Shown here: positions 8,574 through 18,054 of the stretch, piece by piece
Layout: each line of letters starts with the position of its first letter
How positions within the stretch are numbered: position 1 is the first letter of the stretch
Assembly (NCBI GenBank): GCA_018242585.1
Contig: JAFEBQ010000002.1
Coordinates: 78,497 to 142,496, forward strand
Length of the DNA stretch: 64,000 bases
Reading direction: 5' to 3'
Origin: Planctomycetota bacterium
Lineage (GTDB): Bacteria; Planctomycetota; Planctomycetia; Pirellulales; PNKZ01
The notes under the pieces: generated by a model
What the model was told of the DNA's origin: nothing
The model's database searches: none
Seen by the model: the letters and a program-made list of their open reading frames with translations, nothing else
Made by a program: the position numbers and the translations under genes

Positions 8574-9589
8574 CAGGAAGTTCGCGTCCCAAGTTGCTGC
8601 GTGTTGCTCGGCTAGTTTGCCTGGTGGCCGCATTCATTAGCACCTCTTTCCGAGCATCGGCACAACCGGCGCCGACGAGCGCGCCAGCCCCGGGTGACGC
8701 GGTCGTGGCCGCGATCGACGGCCAGCCCATTCGGGCCAAGGAAGTGCAAGCCTTGCTGGCCGGGGCGCTGCACGGGCGCAAGATCGCCGCCGAAATCGAA
8801 CCGCTGGCCGAGGCGCAAGCGCTCGAACAATTGATCGGCCGCCGACTGACAACCAAGTATCTCGGTCAAAAGAAGCAAGACGTCACGCCGGCCGAGATCG
8901 AAGCCCGCTTGCAAACATTGACGAACGAAGCGGCCGGTCACAACACGACGCTCGAAGCGCAACTGGCCAAGCAAGGTCGGACGCTCGACGAGTTGAAGCA
9001 GGAAATCGCCTGGGATTTGAACTGGACGCGGTACAGCTTGTCACAAGCCACTGACACAAAGCTCGAAAGCTGGTTCAAGGCTCATCGCGCCGACTACGAC
9101 GGCACCGAAGTCCGCGCCAGCCATGTGCTGTTGCGGCCGATGGCCGATCAGAGCCCCCAGGCGATCGAAGCCCTGGTCAAGCGGGCCGCCTTGCTGCGCG
9201 ACGAGATCACGATCGGCAAGATGACCTTTGCCGAAGCGGCCCAGCGCTATTCGGCCGGTCCCAGCCGGGCCCAGGACGGTGATGTGGGCTACTTCCCGCG
9301 GCACGATCGGATGGTCGAGCCCTTCGCCGCCGCGGCTTTCAAATTGAAGAAGGGGGAAATCAGCCCGCCGGTCGTCACCACGTTTGGAGTACACGTGATT
9401 CAATGCACCGACATCCGCCAGGGGGCCAAGCCCTGGCAAGATTCGCGCGACGAGCTAGTGCGGGCGGTGACCGACGACTTGTTCCAAACGATTACGAGTG
9501 AAATGCGCTCCAAGACCAAGATCGAGTACACCGGCCAGGGGCCGCATCTTGATCCGGCTACCAAGCAGTTGGTGCTGCCTAAGAAGTGA
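8570..9589 (+). CDS. Parvulin-type peptidyl-prolyl cis-trans isomerase (SurA/PpiC-like)
   Basis: A 339-aa exported foldase. The ATG at 8570 overlaps the upstream stop (ATGA) and starts a signal peptide (VARLVCLVAAFISTSFRASA, cleavage near residue 28). A SurA-N-like helical region covers residues 40-160. The parvulin domain (about 180-290) shows RASHVLLRP, FAEAAQRYS, GDVGYFPR and FGVHVIQ, with the usual paired histidines. It should catalyse prolyl isomerisation and chaperone outer-membrane or periplasmic proteins. It is coupled with the exported protein upstream and ends at a bidirectional terminator. Confidence 0.92.
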   Translation: MTGSSRPKLLRVARLVCLVAAFISTSFRASAQPAPTSAPAPGDAVVAAIDGQPIRAKEVQALLAGALHGRKIAAEIEPLAEAQALEQLIGRRLTTKYLGQKKQDVTPAEIEARLQTLTNEAAGHNTTLEAQLAKQGRTLDELKQEIAWDLNWTRYSLSQATDTKLESWFKAHRADYDGTEVRASHVLLRPMADQSPQAIEALVKRAALLRDEITIGKMTFAEAAQRYSAGPSRAQDGDVGYFPRHDRMVEPFAAAAFKLKKGEISPPVVTTFGVHVIQCTDIRQGAKPWQDSRDELVRAVTDDLFQTITSEMRSKTKIEYTGQGPHLDPATKQLVLPKK

Positions 9590-9631
9590 ACGAACGCTCG
9601 TCGGTTTCCAGCGTTCTTCCGCCAGACCAAT

Positions 9632-9665
9632 AAAAACGCCCACGTGCATCACGTGGGCGTTTTTT
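9632..9665. terminator. Bidirectional terminator between convergent genes
   Basis: An 11-bp stem (9636-9646 with 9650-9660) is flanked by an A run on the left and a T run on the right, so it can terminate both the isomerase (plus) and the TPR gene (minus). Confidence 0.88.
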
Positions 9666-9694
9666 GTTGCGAGCAAAGTACTCGTACGCCGGAC

Positions 9695-11365
9695 TTACCG
9701 GCGCGGCTTGCCGCTGGTTGCATCACCCGAACTGGCTACGGGCTTCTCGGCCACAGCTTCGGCGTCGTCGTGCAGCTCTTCGCGAACCGGCTGGCCCCGT
9801 TCGTAGTTGGCGATTTCCTTTTTCAGGTTCTCGCGCGTGGCGTCATCGGTGGCTTCGTCCATGGCCTTCTTCGACCACTTCTTCGCCTCTCCGATATCGC
9901 CGGCCTCGGCGTACGCGGCTCCCAGGGTGCTGAGCAGATTCGATTGCTTGTAGTCGGTCACTTCGCAGGCGATCTTGGCTAACTCGATGGCCCGCTTGCC
10001 ATCGCGGACCTTGTCGTCGGGTGAAGTGGACAGCACCCAGGCCAGGTTGTTTAGCAAGCCGCTCTCGCGCGGGGCCTGCTTGACGGCCTCGTTATAGTCG
10101 GCGACCGCGTCGCGGTGACGCCCCATACCCAACAGCGTATCGCCGCGGACATAGCGCAACAGCCACTGCTGAGGGTCGATGGCAATCGCGGCGTCGAGCA
10201 CCTTCACCGCTTCGCCGTAACGATGCTGCTGCCGATAGAGCACCGCCAACTGCATTTGCAACTCCAACTCCCGCGGCTCGTTCTCGACCGCCTGCTTGAT
10301 TTCGGCGATCGCTTCCTCGGGCTGGCCGCTCAGGGTCAGCGTCGTGGCTAGGATTTTCAGCGACGGCACATGCTTGGGTTGCAGTTTCAAGACACGGCGC
10401 ACGTCGGCCAGCGCGCCTTCGTACTGCTTCAAATGCGCCAGTGACTGGGCCCGCAGTAGCAGCGCCGTGGCATTGTCTTCGTCCAACTTCAGCACCTTGG
10501 CCACCGATTGGGCGACGGCCTGGTAGTCCTCGGCCATGAACTCCATTTGCGCTTTTTGCAGCCAGGCGGCAATCGACTTGGGGGCCAACTCCGTGGCCTT
10601 GTCGAACTCCACGCGAGCTTCGTCCATTCGCTTGAGCATGGCCAACGTCACGCCGCGCACTTCGTGCGTGGCGGCGTCGCCTGGCTCCAATTCAATCGCC
10701 TTGTCAAAGTCGGCCAGCGCCTCGTCGAACTTGTCTTCCGCCAGATAGATCGCCCCGCGCGTACGCAACGGCGCCGGCTCGGTCGGCTTGACCTTGTGTG
10801 CGGCGGTCAGGTCTTCGATTCGCTGCTCCGGCGTCTCGCGCGTGTTCGAGCGGATCATCAGCACTTCGTAGTGCATCTCGGGCTCGTCTTTGCCCAACTC
10901 CAAAGCCCGCTCCAACGAGCGCTTCAGTTCGGCGCGATCGCCGCCGGGCAGGCTGTTCAGCCGCACCAGCAGCAAGTGCGTCGGCGCTTGCTCGGGATCG
11001 TTCTCCAGTGACTTGCGCGCGTCGCGACGGGCGGCCTCGCGCAACTGCGGCCAGCGCGGGTCGGGCTGCTCGGGAGCAAAGATGGCCGAGGTGATAGCCT
11101 GGGCGCGTTGATACAGCGACGAAGCCAGCAGGTAGCGCGCGAACTCGTTGTTCTCTTCGTTCAGCCCCAGGTCGATCGCACGTTCGATCAACTCGATGAC
11201 GTTGTTCAAATCGTCGAGCGATTCAATCGACAACTTCGCCGACACCGCGGCGTCGAGGTCGGCTTGCCCCCGCGCTTCGCCCGTGTCCTCACCCTTCTTG
11301 GGAGCGGCAAACGCTAGCGGCGCCACCAAAATCAGGGCCGCGAAACAAACTACGCCAAACCTCAT
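9695..11365 (-). CDS. Exported tetratricopeptide-repeat protein
   Basis: A 556-aa protein with a signal peptide (RFGVVCFAALILVAPLAFAA, residues 2-21) and TPR units over most of its length. Typical repeats include YLAEDKFDEALADFDKAIEL, ATTLTLSGQPEEAIAEIKQA and AYAEAGDIGEAKKWSKKAMD. The start at 11365 is chosen because it begins the signal peptide and has AAAGGA about 9 nt upstream; an in-frame extension is arginine-rich. TPR proteins act as protein-interaction scaffolds in the periplasm or at the membrane. No catalytic motif is seen. Confidence 0.88.
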   Translation of the reverse strand: MRFGVVCFAALILVAPLAFAAPKKGEDTGEARGQADLDAAVSAKLSIESLDDLNNVIELIERAIDLGLNEENNEFARYLLASSLYQRAQAITSAIFAPEQPDPRWPQLREAARRDARKSLENDPEQAPTHLLLVRLNSLPGGDRAELKRSLERALELGKDEPEMHYEVLMIRSNTRETPEQRIEDLTAAHKVKPTEPAPLRTRGAIYLAEDKFDEALADFDKAIELEPGDAATHEVRGVTLAMLKRMDEARVEFDKATELAPKSIAAWLQKAQMEFMAEDYQAVAQSVAKVLKLDEDNATALLLRAQSLAHLKQYEGALADVRRVLKLQPKHVPSLKILATTLTLSGQPEEAIAEIKQAVENEPRELELQMQLAVLYRQQHRYGEAVKVLDAAIAIDPQQWLLRYVRGDTLLGMGRHRDAVADYNEAVKQAPRESGLLNNLAWVLSTSPDDKVRDGKRAIELAKIACEVTDYKQSNLLSTLGAAYAEAGDIGEAKKWSKKAMDEATDDATRENLKKEIANYERGQPVREELHDDAEAVAEKPVASSGDATSGKPRR

Positions 11366-11547
11366 GGCGACAATCCTTTCTGGGTTGAACCGGCAGCGCA
11401 GCCGCCATCCTGGCGGGCGCTCAGCGTGGACCATTATGCGCCGCCCCCGGAAATGGAGCTATGCGAGTTTTCCTCGCAGTTGCCAGATTTTGCTAGCTGG
11501 CGATTCGGCCGCACGCGGGAAGTGACGCCTTGGCAGCCACCCGTGGT

Positions 11548-12657
11548 CTAAGCCAGCTTCAGCGGGAAGTCGCTCAGCAGTTCCACGCCGGTCGGTGTGA
11601 CCAGGTAGTCATTTTCCAGCCGAATCCCGCCGTGTAGCGTCGGCCCATACAAGCCCGGCTCGGCCGTGAACACTTCGCCGACCTCGAACGTGTCGTCCCA
11701 GTGCGGGTTCAGGTGGGGCGCTTCGTGCGGGAACAGCCCGATGCCGTGCCCCAAGTGATGTTCGAACTTGCCCAAATGGCTGCCGACCAAGTGCTCGTTG
11801 ACCAACTCAAAAAGCTGCCGGCACGAGGCCCCCGGCTTGACGAACCGCTGGACGATGGTGAACACCTCGGCGATCCGCTCCCAGGCCTGGTGCTGGTCGT
11901 CGGTCGGTCGGCGATTAACGGCAAAGGCCCGGCAATTGTCGGCAAAGTAGCCCCGAAACGCCGGCCCCAGGTCCAGAATGTATAGCTCGCCGTCCCGGGC
12001 CGCGCGGGGCCGGGGCGCGCCGCCCGGCACGCCACAGGCATAGTCGTTGCCGGTGCCGGTCAGCATCTCGCCAAACTCGCGGACGGCGACCCCTTGCAGG
12101 GTGTTGAACACGTCAAGTTCCGAGACGCCCGGCTCGATCATCTCGCGAGCGGCGGCGTACATGGCCCCCGTGCCGGCGATGGCTTTCTTGATCCGAGCCA
12201 GCTCGTCGGGATCCTTTTTCCGCCGTAGTTTGAACAGTGCTGGTTCGATATCGACCAGTTCGGCCGACAGTTCCTGAGTAATGTGGGGCCCGCAGACCGA
12301 GAATTCGACGCCCACGCGGCGGGGCTTGGGCTTCTGGGCCAAGGCCGCCAGCAAGGCCTGGCTCGAGGCGTGCCGCTGGTCGTTTCGCAGCGTCGAATGC
12401 CACTGGGCGGCATAGGTCACCACCTCGTCGGCCGCCGCGACCGCCGGCGCCTGGTTCGGCGCGACCAGCGTGCAATGTCCGTCGGCCCACAGGGCGACCG
12501 CCGGCTCGAACGTCCAGGCGAACCGCGGCCCGGCCAGGTATTGCACATGCTCGATCCGGTTGACGATCACCAAGTCGAGCTTCAGCTCCTGCATCACCGC
12601 CAACAAGCGCTGCTGCCGCCCGCGGCTGAAGGGAATCGAGATGTCGTATTCGCTCAT
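11548..12657 (-). CDS. M24 family metallopeptidase (Xaa-Pro aminopeptidase-like)
   Basis: A 369-aa cytosolic enzyme with a creatinase N-terminal domain (residues 10-140) and a pita-bread C-terminal domain. Dinuclear metal ligands are visible in order: the two Asp of LDLGPAFRGYFADNCR, His in LGHGIGLFPHE, Glu in FTAEPGLYG and Glu in GGIRLENDYLV. Family members cleave the N-terminal residue before proline. Length matches the family, and the start MSEYDISIPF is natural. Substrate is not predictable, and other M24 roles (creatinase-like) remain possible. Confidence 0.93.
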   Translation of the reverse strand: MSEYDISIPFSRGRQQRLLAVMQELKLDLVIVNRIEHVQYLAGPRFAWTFEPAVALWADGHCTLVAPNQAPAVAAADEVVTYAAQWHSTLRNDQRHASSQALLAALAQKPKPRRVGVEFSVCGPHITQELSAELVDIEPALFKLRRKKDPDELARIKKAIAGTGAMYAAAREMIEPGVSELDVFNTLQGVAVREFGEMLTGTGNDYACGVPGGAPRPRAARDGELYILDLGPAFRGYFADNCRAFAVNRRPTDDQHQAWERIAEVFTIVQRFVKPGASCRQLFELVNEHLVGSHLGKFEHHLGHGIGLFPHEAPHLNPHWDDTFEVGEVFTAEPGLYGPTLHGGIRLENDYLVTPTGVELLSDFPLKLA

Positions 12658-12674
12658 TCGATCAACTCCGAGAT

Positions 12675-12770
12675 AATGACCAATGTCTAAATCTCAATGA
12701 CCAAGGACGAGGAATGTTCCCGAATGACCATTCCATTCGCGAATTGGTCATTGGAACTTGGTCATTGGGG
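12675..12770. repeat. Cluster of short aatgacca / tggtcatt repeats
   Basis: The intergenic space holds AATGACCAA-type units in direct orientation (12675-12685, 12695-12706, a variant near 12723) and inverted TTGGTCATTG units (about 12743-12753 and 12758-12768). Possible operator or degenerate repeat; no function can be assigned. Confidence 0.5.
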
Positions 12771-12774
12771 CTTC

Positions 12775-13662
12775 TTATTCGCTTCGCCCATAAAAGGCGG
12801 CTACGGGCAGCCCGGTTTGCCGCCTCACCAGGGCCGACAACTCGTCGACCTCGGCATCGCTCAAGGACGAGACGTTGCGCTCGGCCGGCGGTCGGGCCAC
12901 GGTGTAGACCTGAACCAGGCTCAGCTTGCCGCCGGCCGCGATGACCTCGTTCAAGCGATCGCAGAACGCCTGCTGCTCGGCGGCCGACGGACCATGCCCG
13001 TCGATCCGCATGAACAGGGCTTGAATCACCAGCGGCCGCACCCGGGCCGCAGCGGTGATGTTATCCAAGATTTGCTGGAACGGAATGCTCGTCCGCTCGA
13101 TCTGTCGGTAATAGGACTCGGTGCCGGCGTCGAGCTTGGCCCAGATTTCACCTTGGTTCGCGTCCAGGATCGCCAGGCCACGCTGGACGGCCGGCCGATG
13201 AAACATACTGGCGTTGGTAATCAGCACTAGTTTCACCTGATCGAGGCCGCGTGTGCGCTTCCGCTCGGCCACGGCGGCGACCACCTCGTCAAAGTTGCGG
13301 TGCGTGGTCGGCTCGCCGTCGCCGCTGAAAGCGATGTCGTTCAAGCGCCGCAACGGCGCCGGCGTGGCGGCCCATTTCCCCTCGGCGAACAAGGCACCGC
13401 TCGTCACGAGATCAAGCATTTCGTCCAACTCGGCCAACAGCGCCGGCAGGTCAACGAAGTCGGTCTCTCCCTTTTCGACCCGGTTTACCTGACAGTAGAT
13501 GCAGTCGAAGTTGCAAACTTTGTCCGGGTTCAGGTTGATCCCGATCGACACGCCCCCCGACCGGCGACTGAGGACCGGGTAGACAAACCGGTTGGCCTCG
13601 AATCGGCGCGGATGGGCCGAAAACAAGGGGAGGGCATCGGTCTGGTTCGTGGGGAGCGGCAT
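12775..13662 (-). CDS. Radical SAM protein
   Basis: A 295-aa protein with the radical SAM [4Fe-4S] motif CNFDCIYC (about residues 49-56), preceded by GGVSIGINLNPDKV. Downstream SAM-binding-like segments are AFSGDGEPTTH (GGE-like) and VKLVLITNAS. Family members generate a 5'-deoxyadenosyl radical; this subgroup resembles uncharacterised radical SAM proteins related to the MoaA/TYW1 side. No auxiliary Cys cluster is apparent. The gene stands alone, so its substrate is unknown. Confidence 0.9.
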   Translation of the reverse strand: MPLPTNQTDALPLFSAHPRRFEANRFVYPVLSRRSGGVSIGINLNPDKVCNFDCIYCQVNRVEKGETDFVDLPALLAELDEMLDLVTSGALFAEGKWAATPAPLRRLNDIAFSGDGEPTTHRNFDEVVAAVAERKRTRGLDQVKLVLITNASMFHRPAVQRGLAILDANQGEIWAKLDAGTESYYRQIERTSIPFQQILDNITAAARVRPLVIQALFMRIDGHGPSAAEQQAFCDRLNEVIAAGGKLSLVQVYTVARPPAERNVSSLSDAEVDELSALVRRQTGLPVAAFYGRSE

Positions 13663-13793
13663 TGAGATGGAAGTTCTGAAAGGCGACGATTTCCTACCTA
13701 TTTATACACACAACCGGCCGGGCAGGGCAGCTAGCAACCGGGCGACTTAACTGGCGTTGTCCGGAAACCGATGGGGCCGTACAAGGGACGGCC

Positions 13794-14309
13794 ATGATCG
13801 CCAGATTCTCGCTCAAATCGTTGCTCAAGCCGCGCGTGCGCGTGGCGCTCGCCGTGGCCCTGGTCGCGGCGGCGGGGCTCAGCAGCGCGCGCTATGCCGA
13901 ACGCGGCCTCAGACACCACCGCGAGGGTTACACCAGTCGCTATGCGGCGTTTACCGCGCGGCTTGATCCGCTACGTGCCCATCTGCCGACCGACGGCACG
14001 ATTGGCTACCTCGCCCAGCCCGATCCTACGACCGACGAGTTGGTCAACGCCTATCGCCAGTCGCTGATCGGCTATGACTTGCTGCCGTGCCGGGTCGAGC
14101 CGGCCGCCGAGCAGGAATTGATTCTGTTCGACGCGGACGATCCGCAAGTGGAACCAGCCCAAGCGCGCACTGGAAGCTGGTTGCTCGTGGCCCAAGGCGG
14201 CGCTGGAATGAAGTTGTACCGCACGGAGTTGGGCGTTCACGCCAGCCAGGCGCGCGCCACGCAGGTTGACGAGTGGAATCGATTGCGCGCGGCGCGGGTG
14301 GGACGATGA
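13794..14309 (+). CDS. Membrane-anchored protein of unknown function
   Basis: A 171-aa protein with a basic N-terminus and one hydrophobic segment (VRVALAVALVAAAGLS, residues 16-31), followed by a soluble domain probably outside the cytoplasm. The segment LPTDGTIGYLAQPDPTTDEL is common in small proteins that accompany GT-C membrane proteins in planctomycetes. Its stop overlaps the next ATG by 4 nt. No catalytic motif is recognised. Confidence 0.7.
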   Translation: MIARFSLKSLLKPRVRVALAVALVAAAGLSSARYAERGLRHHREGYTSRYAAFTARLDPLRAHLPTDGTIGYLAQPDPTTDELVNAYRQSLIGYDLLPCRVEPAAEQELILFDADDPQVEPAQARTGSWLLVAQGGAGMKLYRTELGVHASQARATQVDEWNRLRAARVGR

Positions 14310-15796
14310 TTACGGCACTATTCCTCGCCATCGCGCTGCCGACTTGGGCGATGTATCACGTCGTCGGCGCTGGCCTGGTCATTACGAATGGAAAGTCCGG
14401 CCGGCTTCCACTGGTGCTTGGCTTGGCACTTGGGTTGGGTTTGGGCCTGACGGCTTGTAGCTATTTACTCTGGCGCGTCGCGGTGGGTGCGCCCGATTGG
14501 CGTTACCTGGCTTGTGAGTCGATCGCGCTGCTCGTTGTAGGATTGTTCGCCCGGCAGCGGCACCTGGCCAATCAACGGGGCGCACTACCAGTTCACGTTG
14601 AATCAGTTGCGCCGGTATCCGGCATCCTGCGCTGGCTCCCATGGGCAAGTTGGGCGACCTTGTTGCTTACCGCGGCCGCGCTGGTGTTGGGCTACCGGGA
14701 CGAGCCGATGGGATCGAGCGACGCTTGGTGCATTTGGAATCACCGCGCGCGGGTGTTGCATCGGGGCGGGGATGCGTGGCAGTCGTTCCTCACGGCCGAA
14801 GCGCCCCACGCCGATTATCCGCTCTTGGCGCCGGCTTGCTCGGCGCGGCTATGGGCATACGGAGGCGAAACCCGCTGGGGACCGTGGCTGGTGCAATCGT
14901 TGTTCATGGGCGCGCTGTGTGCTGTGATTTACGGTGGCGTTGCCTTGGTGACGACGCGCTCGATGGGGCATTTGGCGCTATTGGCATTGTTGGCCGACGT
15001 GCGCATCGCTCAGCTCGCGGTCACGCAATATGCCGAAACCGCGCTGCAGTTTTACTTTGCCGCGGCCGTCATCGCCGCGGGGCTGGCGGCCACCAAAACG
15101 GCTCCGCGCGTGGCAGGGTACGCACTGAGCGGTTTGTTGGCGGCGTTGGCGGCTTGGACCAAGAACGAAGGAATCATGTTCGTCGCCGTCGCCGGGCTAA
15201 CGATCGTCATCAGCAGCGCCTGGTACGCAGGCTGGCGCGGCGCCTTCGAGAATACGAGGGCTTGGCTCGCCGGAGGCATCGCCGTCTTACTGCTGGTCGC
15301 GCTCTATAAATTATCAGTCCAGGTCGACAACGATCTGGTCGCGGGACAAAACCTGAGCGATACGTGGCAGCGGCTGACTGATCTATCGCGATGGAGTGTC
15401 GTGCTGGGCGGGGCGGGGCGGATCACCGCTACGGTTCTGAAGGCCGCCGTGGTGTTGTTGCCGCTGGCCGCAATGGCGCTGGGACCGAGCAAGGACCGCT
15501 CGTTGCGACCTGCGGCGATGCTGGCAGTGGCCGTCTTGGCATTAATGTCGGCGGGCTTTGCCCTGGTGCTGATCACGACGCCCAATGATTTGCAATGGCA
15601 CGTCAATACCTCGGTCGATCGGTTGATTAGTCAGTTGTTCCCGATCGCGATCTGGGCAGCGGCCTGCTGGCTAGCCGCGCCGGAACATTTGCTCGAGCAA
15701 GGGAAATACATCCCATCGCTTCGGCCAGACTTTGACCGAGCGCAGCCCCAGGGACATGCAGCGGGCACAGGCCCATTCTATCGGCGCGCCGGTTGA
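14306..15796 (+). CDS. Polytopic membrane protein, GT-C glycosyltransferase-like
   Basis: A 496-aa protein with about ten to twelve hydrophobic helices, starting at the ATG that overlaps the preceding stop (ATGA). The first large loop after the third helix region contains DEPMGSSDAWCIWNHRARVL, with acidic residues where GT-C transferases carry their catalytic Asp, then YPLLAPACSARLWAYGGE. A KNEG motif follows helix 6-7. This suggests use of a lipid-linked sugar donor, but no specific subfamily can be claimed. It is translationally coupled with its small anchored partner. Confidence 0.65.
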   Translation: MITALFLAIALPTWAMYHVVGAGLVITNGKSGRLPLVLGLALGLGLGLTACSYLLWRVAVGAPDWRYLACESIALLVVGLFARQRHLANQRGALPVHVESVAPVSGILRWLPWASWATLLLTAAALVLGYRDEPMGSSDAWCIWNHRARVLHRGGDAWQSFLTAEAPHADYPLLAPACSARLWAYGGETRWGPWLVQSLFMGALCAVIYGGVALVTTRSMGHLALLALLADVRIAQLAVTQYAETALQFYFAAAVIAAGLAATKTAPRVAGYALSGLLAALAAWTKNEGIMFVAVAGLTIVISSAWYAGWRGAFENTRAWLAGGIAVLLLVALYKLSVQVDNDLVAGQNLSDTWQRLTDLSRWSVVLGGAGRITATVLKAAVVLLPLAAMALGPSKDRSLRPAAMLAVAVLALMSAGFALVLITTPNDLQWHVNTSVDRLISQLFPIAIWAAACWLAAPEHLLEQGKYIPSLRPDFDRAQPQGHAAGTGPFYRRAG

Positions 15797-16083
15797 ACCT
15801 TCAGTTTCCCCTGGCACAACCGCTGCCGGCGCATCCCTCACGATCAGCCCCAACTGGGGTGAATCCGTGGACGTCCCAGCAGGCATGATGCCCTTTGGCA
15901 ACAGACCGTGCATCACGCGATTGGGACACGGGCGACATACTGGCGGGAAAAGGCCCCATGTCCCTCCCAATACTTTCGAGCCAGGGGGGTGACGACCCGG
16001 CCCAGGTTTTCGGGCTATGCTTCAGTTGGAAGTAGTCTTTGTGGCTTTCCACCACCCTCTGGCCCCCGCAAACCGGTCACGGC
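15797..16083. other. Intergenic region before HD-GYP gene
   Basis: No gene, strong hairpin or repeat is recognised. It should contain the promoter of the HD-GYP gene. Confidence 0.4.
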
Positions 16084-17409
16084 ATGACGGCCATCGCGAC
16101 ACTCGCAGTGCCTTGCAATACGCTGTTGCGCTGCGCGGTCTGTACAACCGTGCTGCCGCTCCGCCTGGCGCGGCACGACGAGCAGGCCGGCGATTGGACC
16201 TGTGCCGAGTGCGGCTCCACAATGTCAGCGGTGTTCGACGCGACGGCGCCCGTCCACGTGCTGCGCAATGCCCGGCCGGCGGCCAAGCCGCCAGTGGCTG
16301 ACTCGACGTTGAGCCTGAGTCGCTATGTGCCGAAGGGGACGGCCCAAGAGGCGTTGCCAACTCGCAAACGCCTGGTCTGCCCTTTTCAGACTTCCGATTC
16401 GCGCGAGTTCGACGCCGAGATCACCTCAGGCGCGGGGTTGATTCACGAACTCCAAGGCGAGGCGTTCCTCAAGAACTCGAACCAGTCGCGCGGCGCCGAA
16501 CCCTTTGATGCTCGGCTGGCCCACGTGATGGTCCAACAAATCGACGCCACCGCCGCGGCCGTCGAGGATATGTTCAAGCGAATCTCGCTGTGCAAGTCGC
16601 CGGAACTGAACAAGCTGCCGATCCTGGCCGAAGACGCCTTGACCCGTGCGGCTGATGACATCGATCTGTTCGTCACGCTCGGGCTGAATCGCCCGGGCAC
16701 CGACGCCCTGCCACGGCACAGCTTGCACTCGGGCATGCTGGCCATGAGCATTGCGGCCCACATGGGCTTCGACGGGCAAACGCTGGTCGATCTTGGTCTA
16801 GGCTGCCTGATTCACGATGTCGGGATGCTGAAGCTGGAAGACGCGCTGTACGCCCGCCCCAGGGTACTGGAACATGATGAGTTCCTGCCGATCCTGAAAC
16901 ACCCGATCTACACGCTCGACATCTTGAGCCCCCACATGGGCGCGCTGTCCACCGGAACGCGCGCCGTGGCCTATCAATTGCACGAGCGCTGCGACGGCAG
17001 CGGGTACCCACGGGCGCGCACCGCCGATTCGATTCACCAACTGGCCAAGATCGCCGCCGTCTCCGACGTGTACATCGCCTTGGTGTCGTCGCGGCCACAT
17101 CGCCCCGGCCTGATGCCATACTTCGCCATCGAGCGACTGCTGCGTGACACGAGGCAGGGGTTGTTCGACCCAGCCGTGGTCCGGGCCCTGTTACACACCG
17201 TATCATTGTTTCCGCTAGGATCGTTCGTGTTGTTAAGCGACGGCCGCGCCGGCCAGGTGATTCGCAGCAATGGCAAGACGTATGACCGGCCCGTGGTCGA
17301 AGTCTGCCGCAAGGACGGTCGCGCGGTCCAGCGCGATATCATCGATCTGACCGCCGAGCAGGACATCAAGATCGTCCGGGCCATGCAGTCGCTGAACGAA
17401 GCCACGTAG
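16084..17409 (+). CDS. Zinc-ribbon HD-GYP domain protein (c-di-GMP phosphodiesterase-like)
   Basis: A 441-aa protein. Residues 10-45 form a zinc ribbon (CAVCTT, then CAECGS). The HD-GYP domain spans about 200-390, with HSLHSGMLAM, the HD in CLIHDVGMLKLED, LKHPIYTLDIL and HERCDGSGYPRA. HD-GYP enzymes hydrolyse c-di-GMP at a di- or tri-iron site. The usual HHExxDGxGYP here reads LHERCDGSGYP, so the first His is replaced by Leu, which could weaken or alter activity. A C-terminal 50-residue beta-rich tail follows. I prefer the ATG at 16084 to an upstream in-frame ATG at 16039. Function may connect with the two c-di-GMP riboswitches here. Confidence 0.85.
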   Translation: MTAIATLAVPCNTLLRCAVCTTVLPLRLARHDEQAGDWTCAECGSTMSAVFDATAPVHVLRNARPAAKPPVADSTLSLSRYVPKGTAQEALPTRKRLVCPFQTSDSREFDAEITSGAGLIHELQGEAFLKNSNQSRGAEPFDARLAHVMVQQIDATAAAVEDMFKRISLCKSPELNKLPILAEDALTRAADDIDLFVTLGLNRPGTDALPRHSLHSGMLAMSIAAHMGFDGQTLVDLGLGCLIHDVGMLKLEDALYARPRVLEHDEFLPILKHPIYTLDILSPHMGALSTGTRAVAYQLHERCDGSGYPRARTADSIHQLAKIAAVSDVYIALVSSRPHRPGLMPYFAIERLLRDTRQGLFDPAVVRALLHTVSLFPLGSFVLLSDGRAGQVIRSNGKTYDRPVVEVCRKDGRAVQRDIIDLTAEQDIKIVRAMQSLNEAT

Positions 17410-17442
17410 CAGGCTTTAACCGTTCAGCACCTTCACAAGTCG

Positions 17443-18054
17443 TTATTCGATCAGCGGCTTGATCGCAATGCGGCGCACTTCGTCGTCGATGCCGTCCCCT
17501 TCCAGCACTTGGGGGGCACGTTCGCGCAACAACTGACGCCAGCGGTGGTCGTCGCGCCAGCGCTGAACCGGCAACAAGGCATCGAGCAATCGTTCGCCCA
17601 AGGCGTCAATCTGGGGCCGGATGGTCGTGGCTAAGTCGGGGGCTTGAACTGGCTGGGGCAAGATAACTGAAGGTCGGCTGAGATCACGCTCTTGAATCAG
17701 CTTGCCGGCATCGATCTGGGCGCGGACGACGGCCACGGTCCAGTCCGCATCGAGGCCGCGCCAGCGCCCCGCCTCGGCGGTCTGGTCGAGCACTTGCCGC
17801 TCGCGCGCCGTGTCGGTCACTGGTAGCTCGGCGCGGCGTTTGAACTCGGCCACGTCATGCATCAATCGTAAACGATCGCGCAAGACGACCAACAGCGCGT
17901 CAACATCTCGCTCGGCGTGCGCTGGCAGCGGCGCGTCGAGCGTCGCCTCGGTCTCAGGGGGCGCGGCCGGAGCACAGCCCAGCCCCATGACGGCAATCGC
18001 CAGGAGCACGCCGTAGCGAGCCAGCTTGCGCCGCAATGAAAAAACCTCGTTCAA
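17443..18054 (-). CDS. Lipoprotein with AroQ-gamma-type chorismate mutase domain
   Basis: A 203-aa protein with a TTG start whose first four bases overlap the stop of the upstream MscS gene. A lipoprotein signal ends at the lipobox MGLGC (Cys27). The remainder is helical and follows the secreted chorismate mutase pattern: VVLRDRLRLMHDVAEFKRRA (about 55-74), DTARERQVLDQTAE, then VVRAQIDAGKLIQERDLS. These carry the Arg, Lys and Gln/Glu positions used to bind chorismate. The enzyme converts chorismate to prephenate; export and lipid anchoring would place it in the periplasm, as with other AroQ-gamma enzymes of debated role. Assigned from motif pattern only. Confidence 0.8.
   Translation of the reverse strand: MNEVFSLRRKLARYGVLLAIAVMGLGCAPAAPPETEATLDAPLPAHAERDVDALLVVLRDRLRLMHDVAEFKRRAELPVTDTARERQVLDQTAEAGRWRGLDADWTVAVVRAQIDAGKLIQERDLSRPSVILPQPVQAPDLATTIRPQIDALGERLLDALLPVQRWRDDHRWRQLLRERAPQVLEGDGIDDEVRRIAIKPLIE

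Noticed and set aside
7491..8633. A 380-codon open frame on the minus strand
   Set aside because: Antisense to the exported protein gene; His/Arg/Gln/Val-rich shadow composition, no motifs, no RBS.
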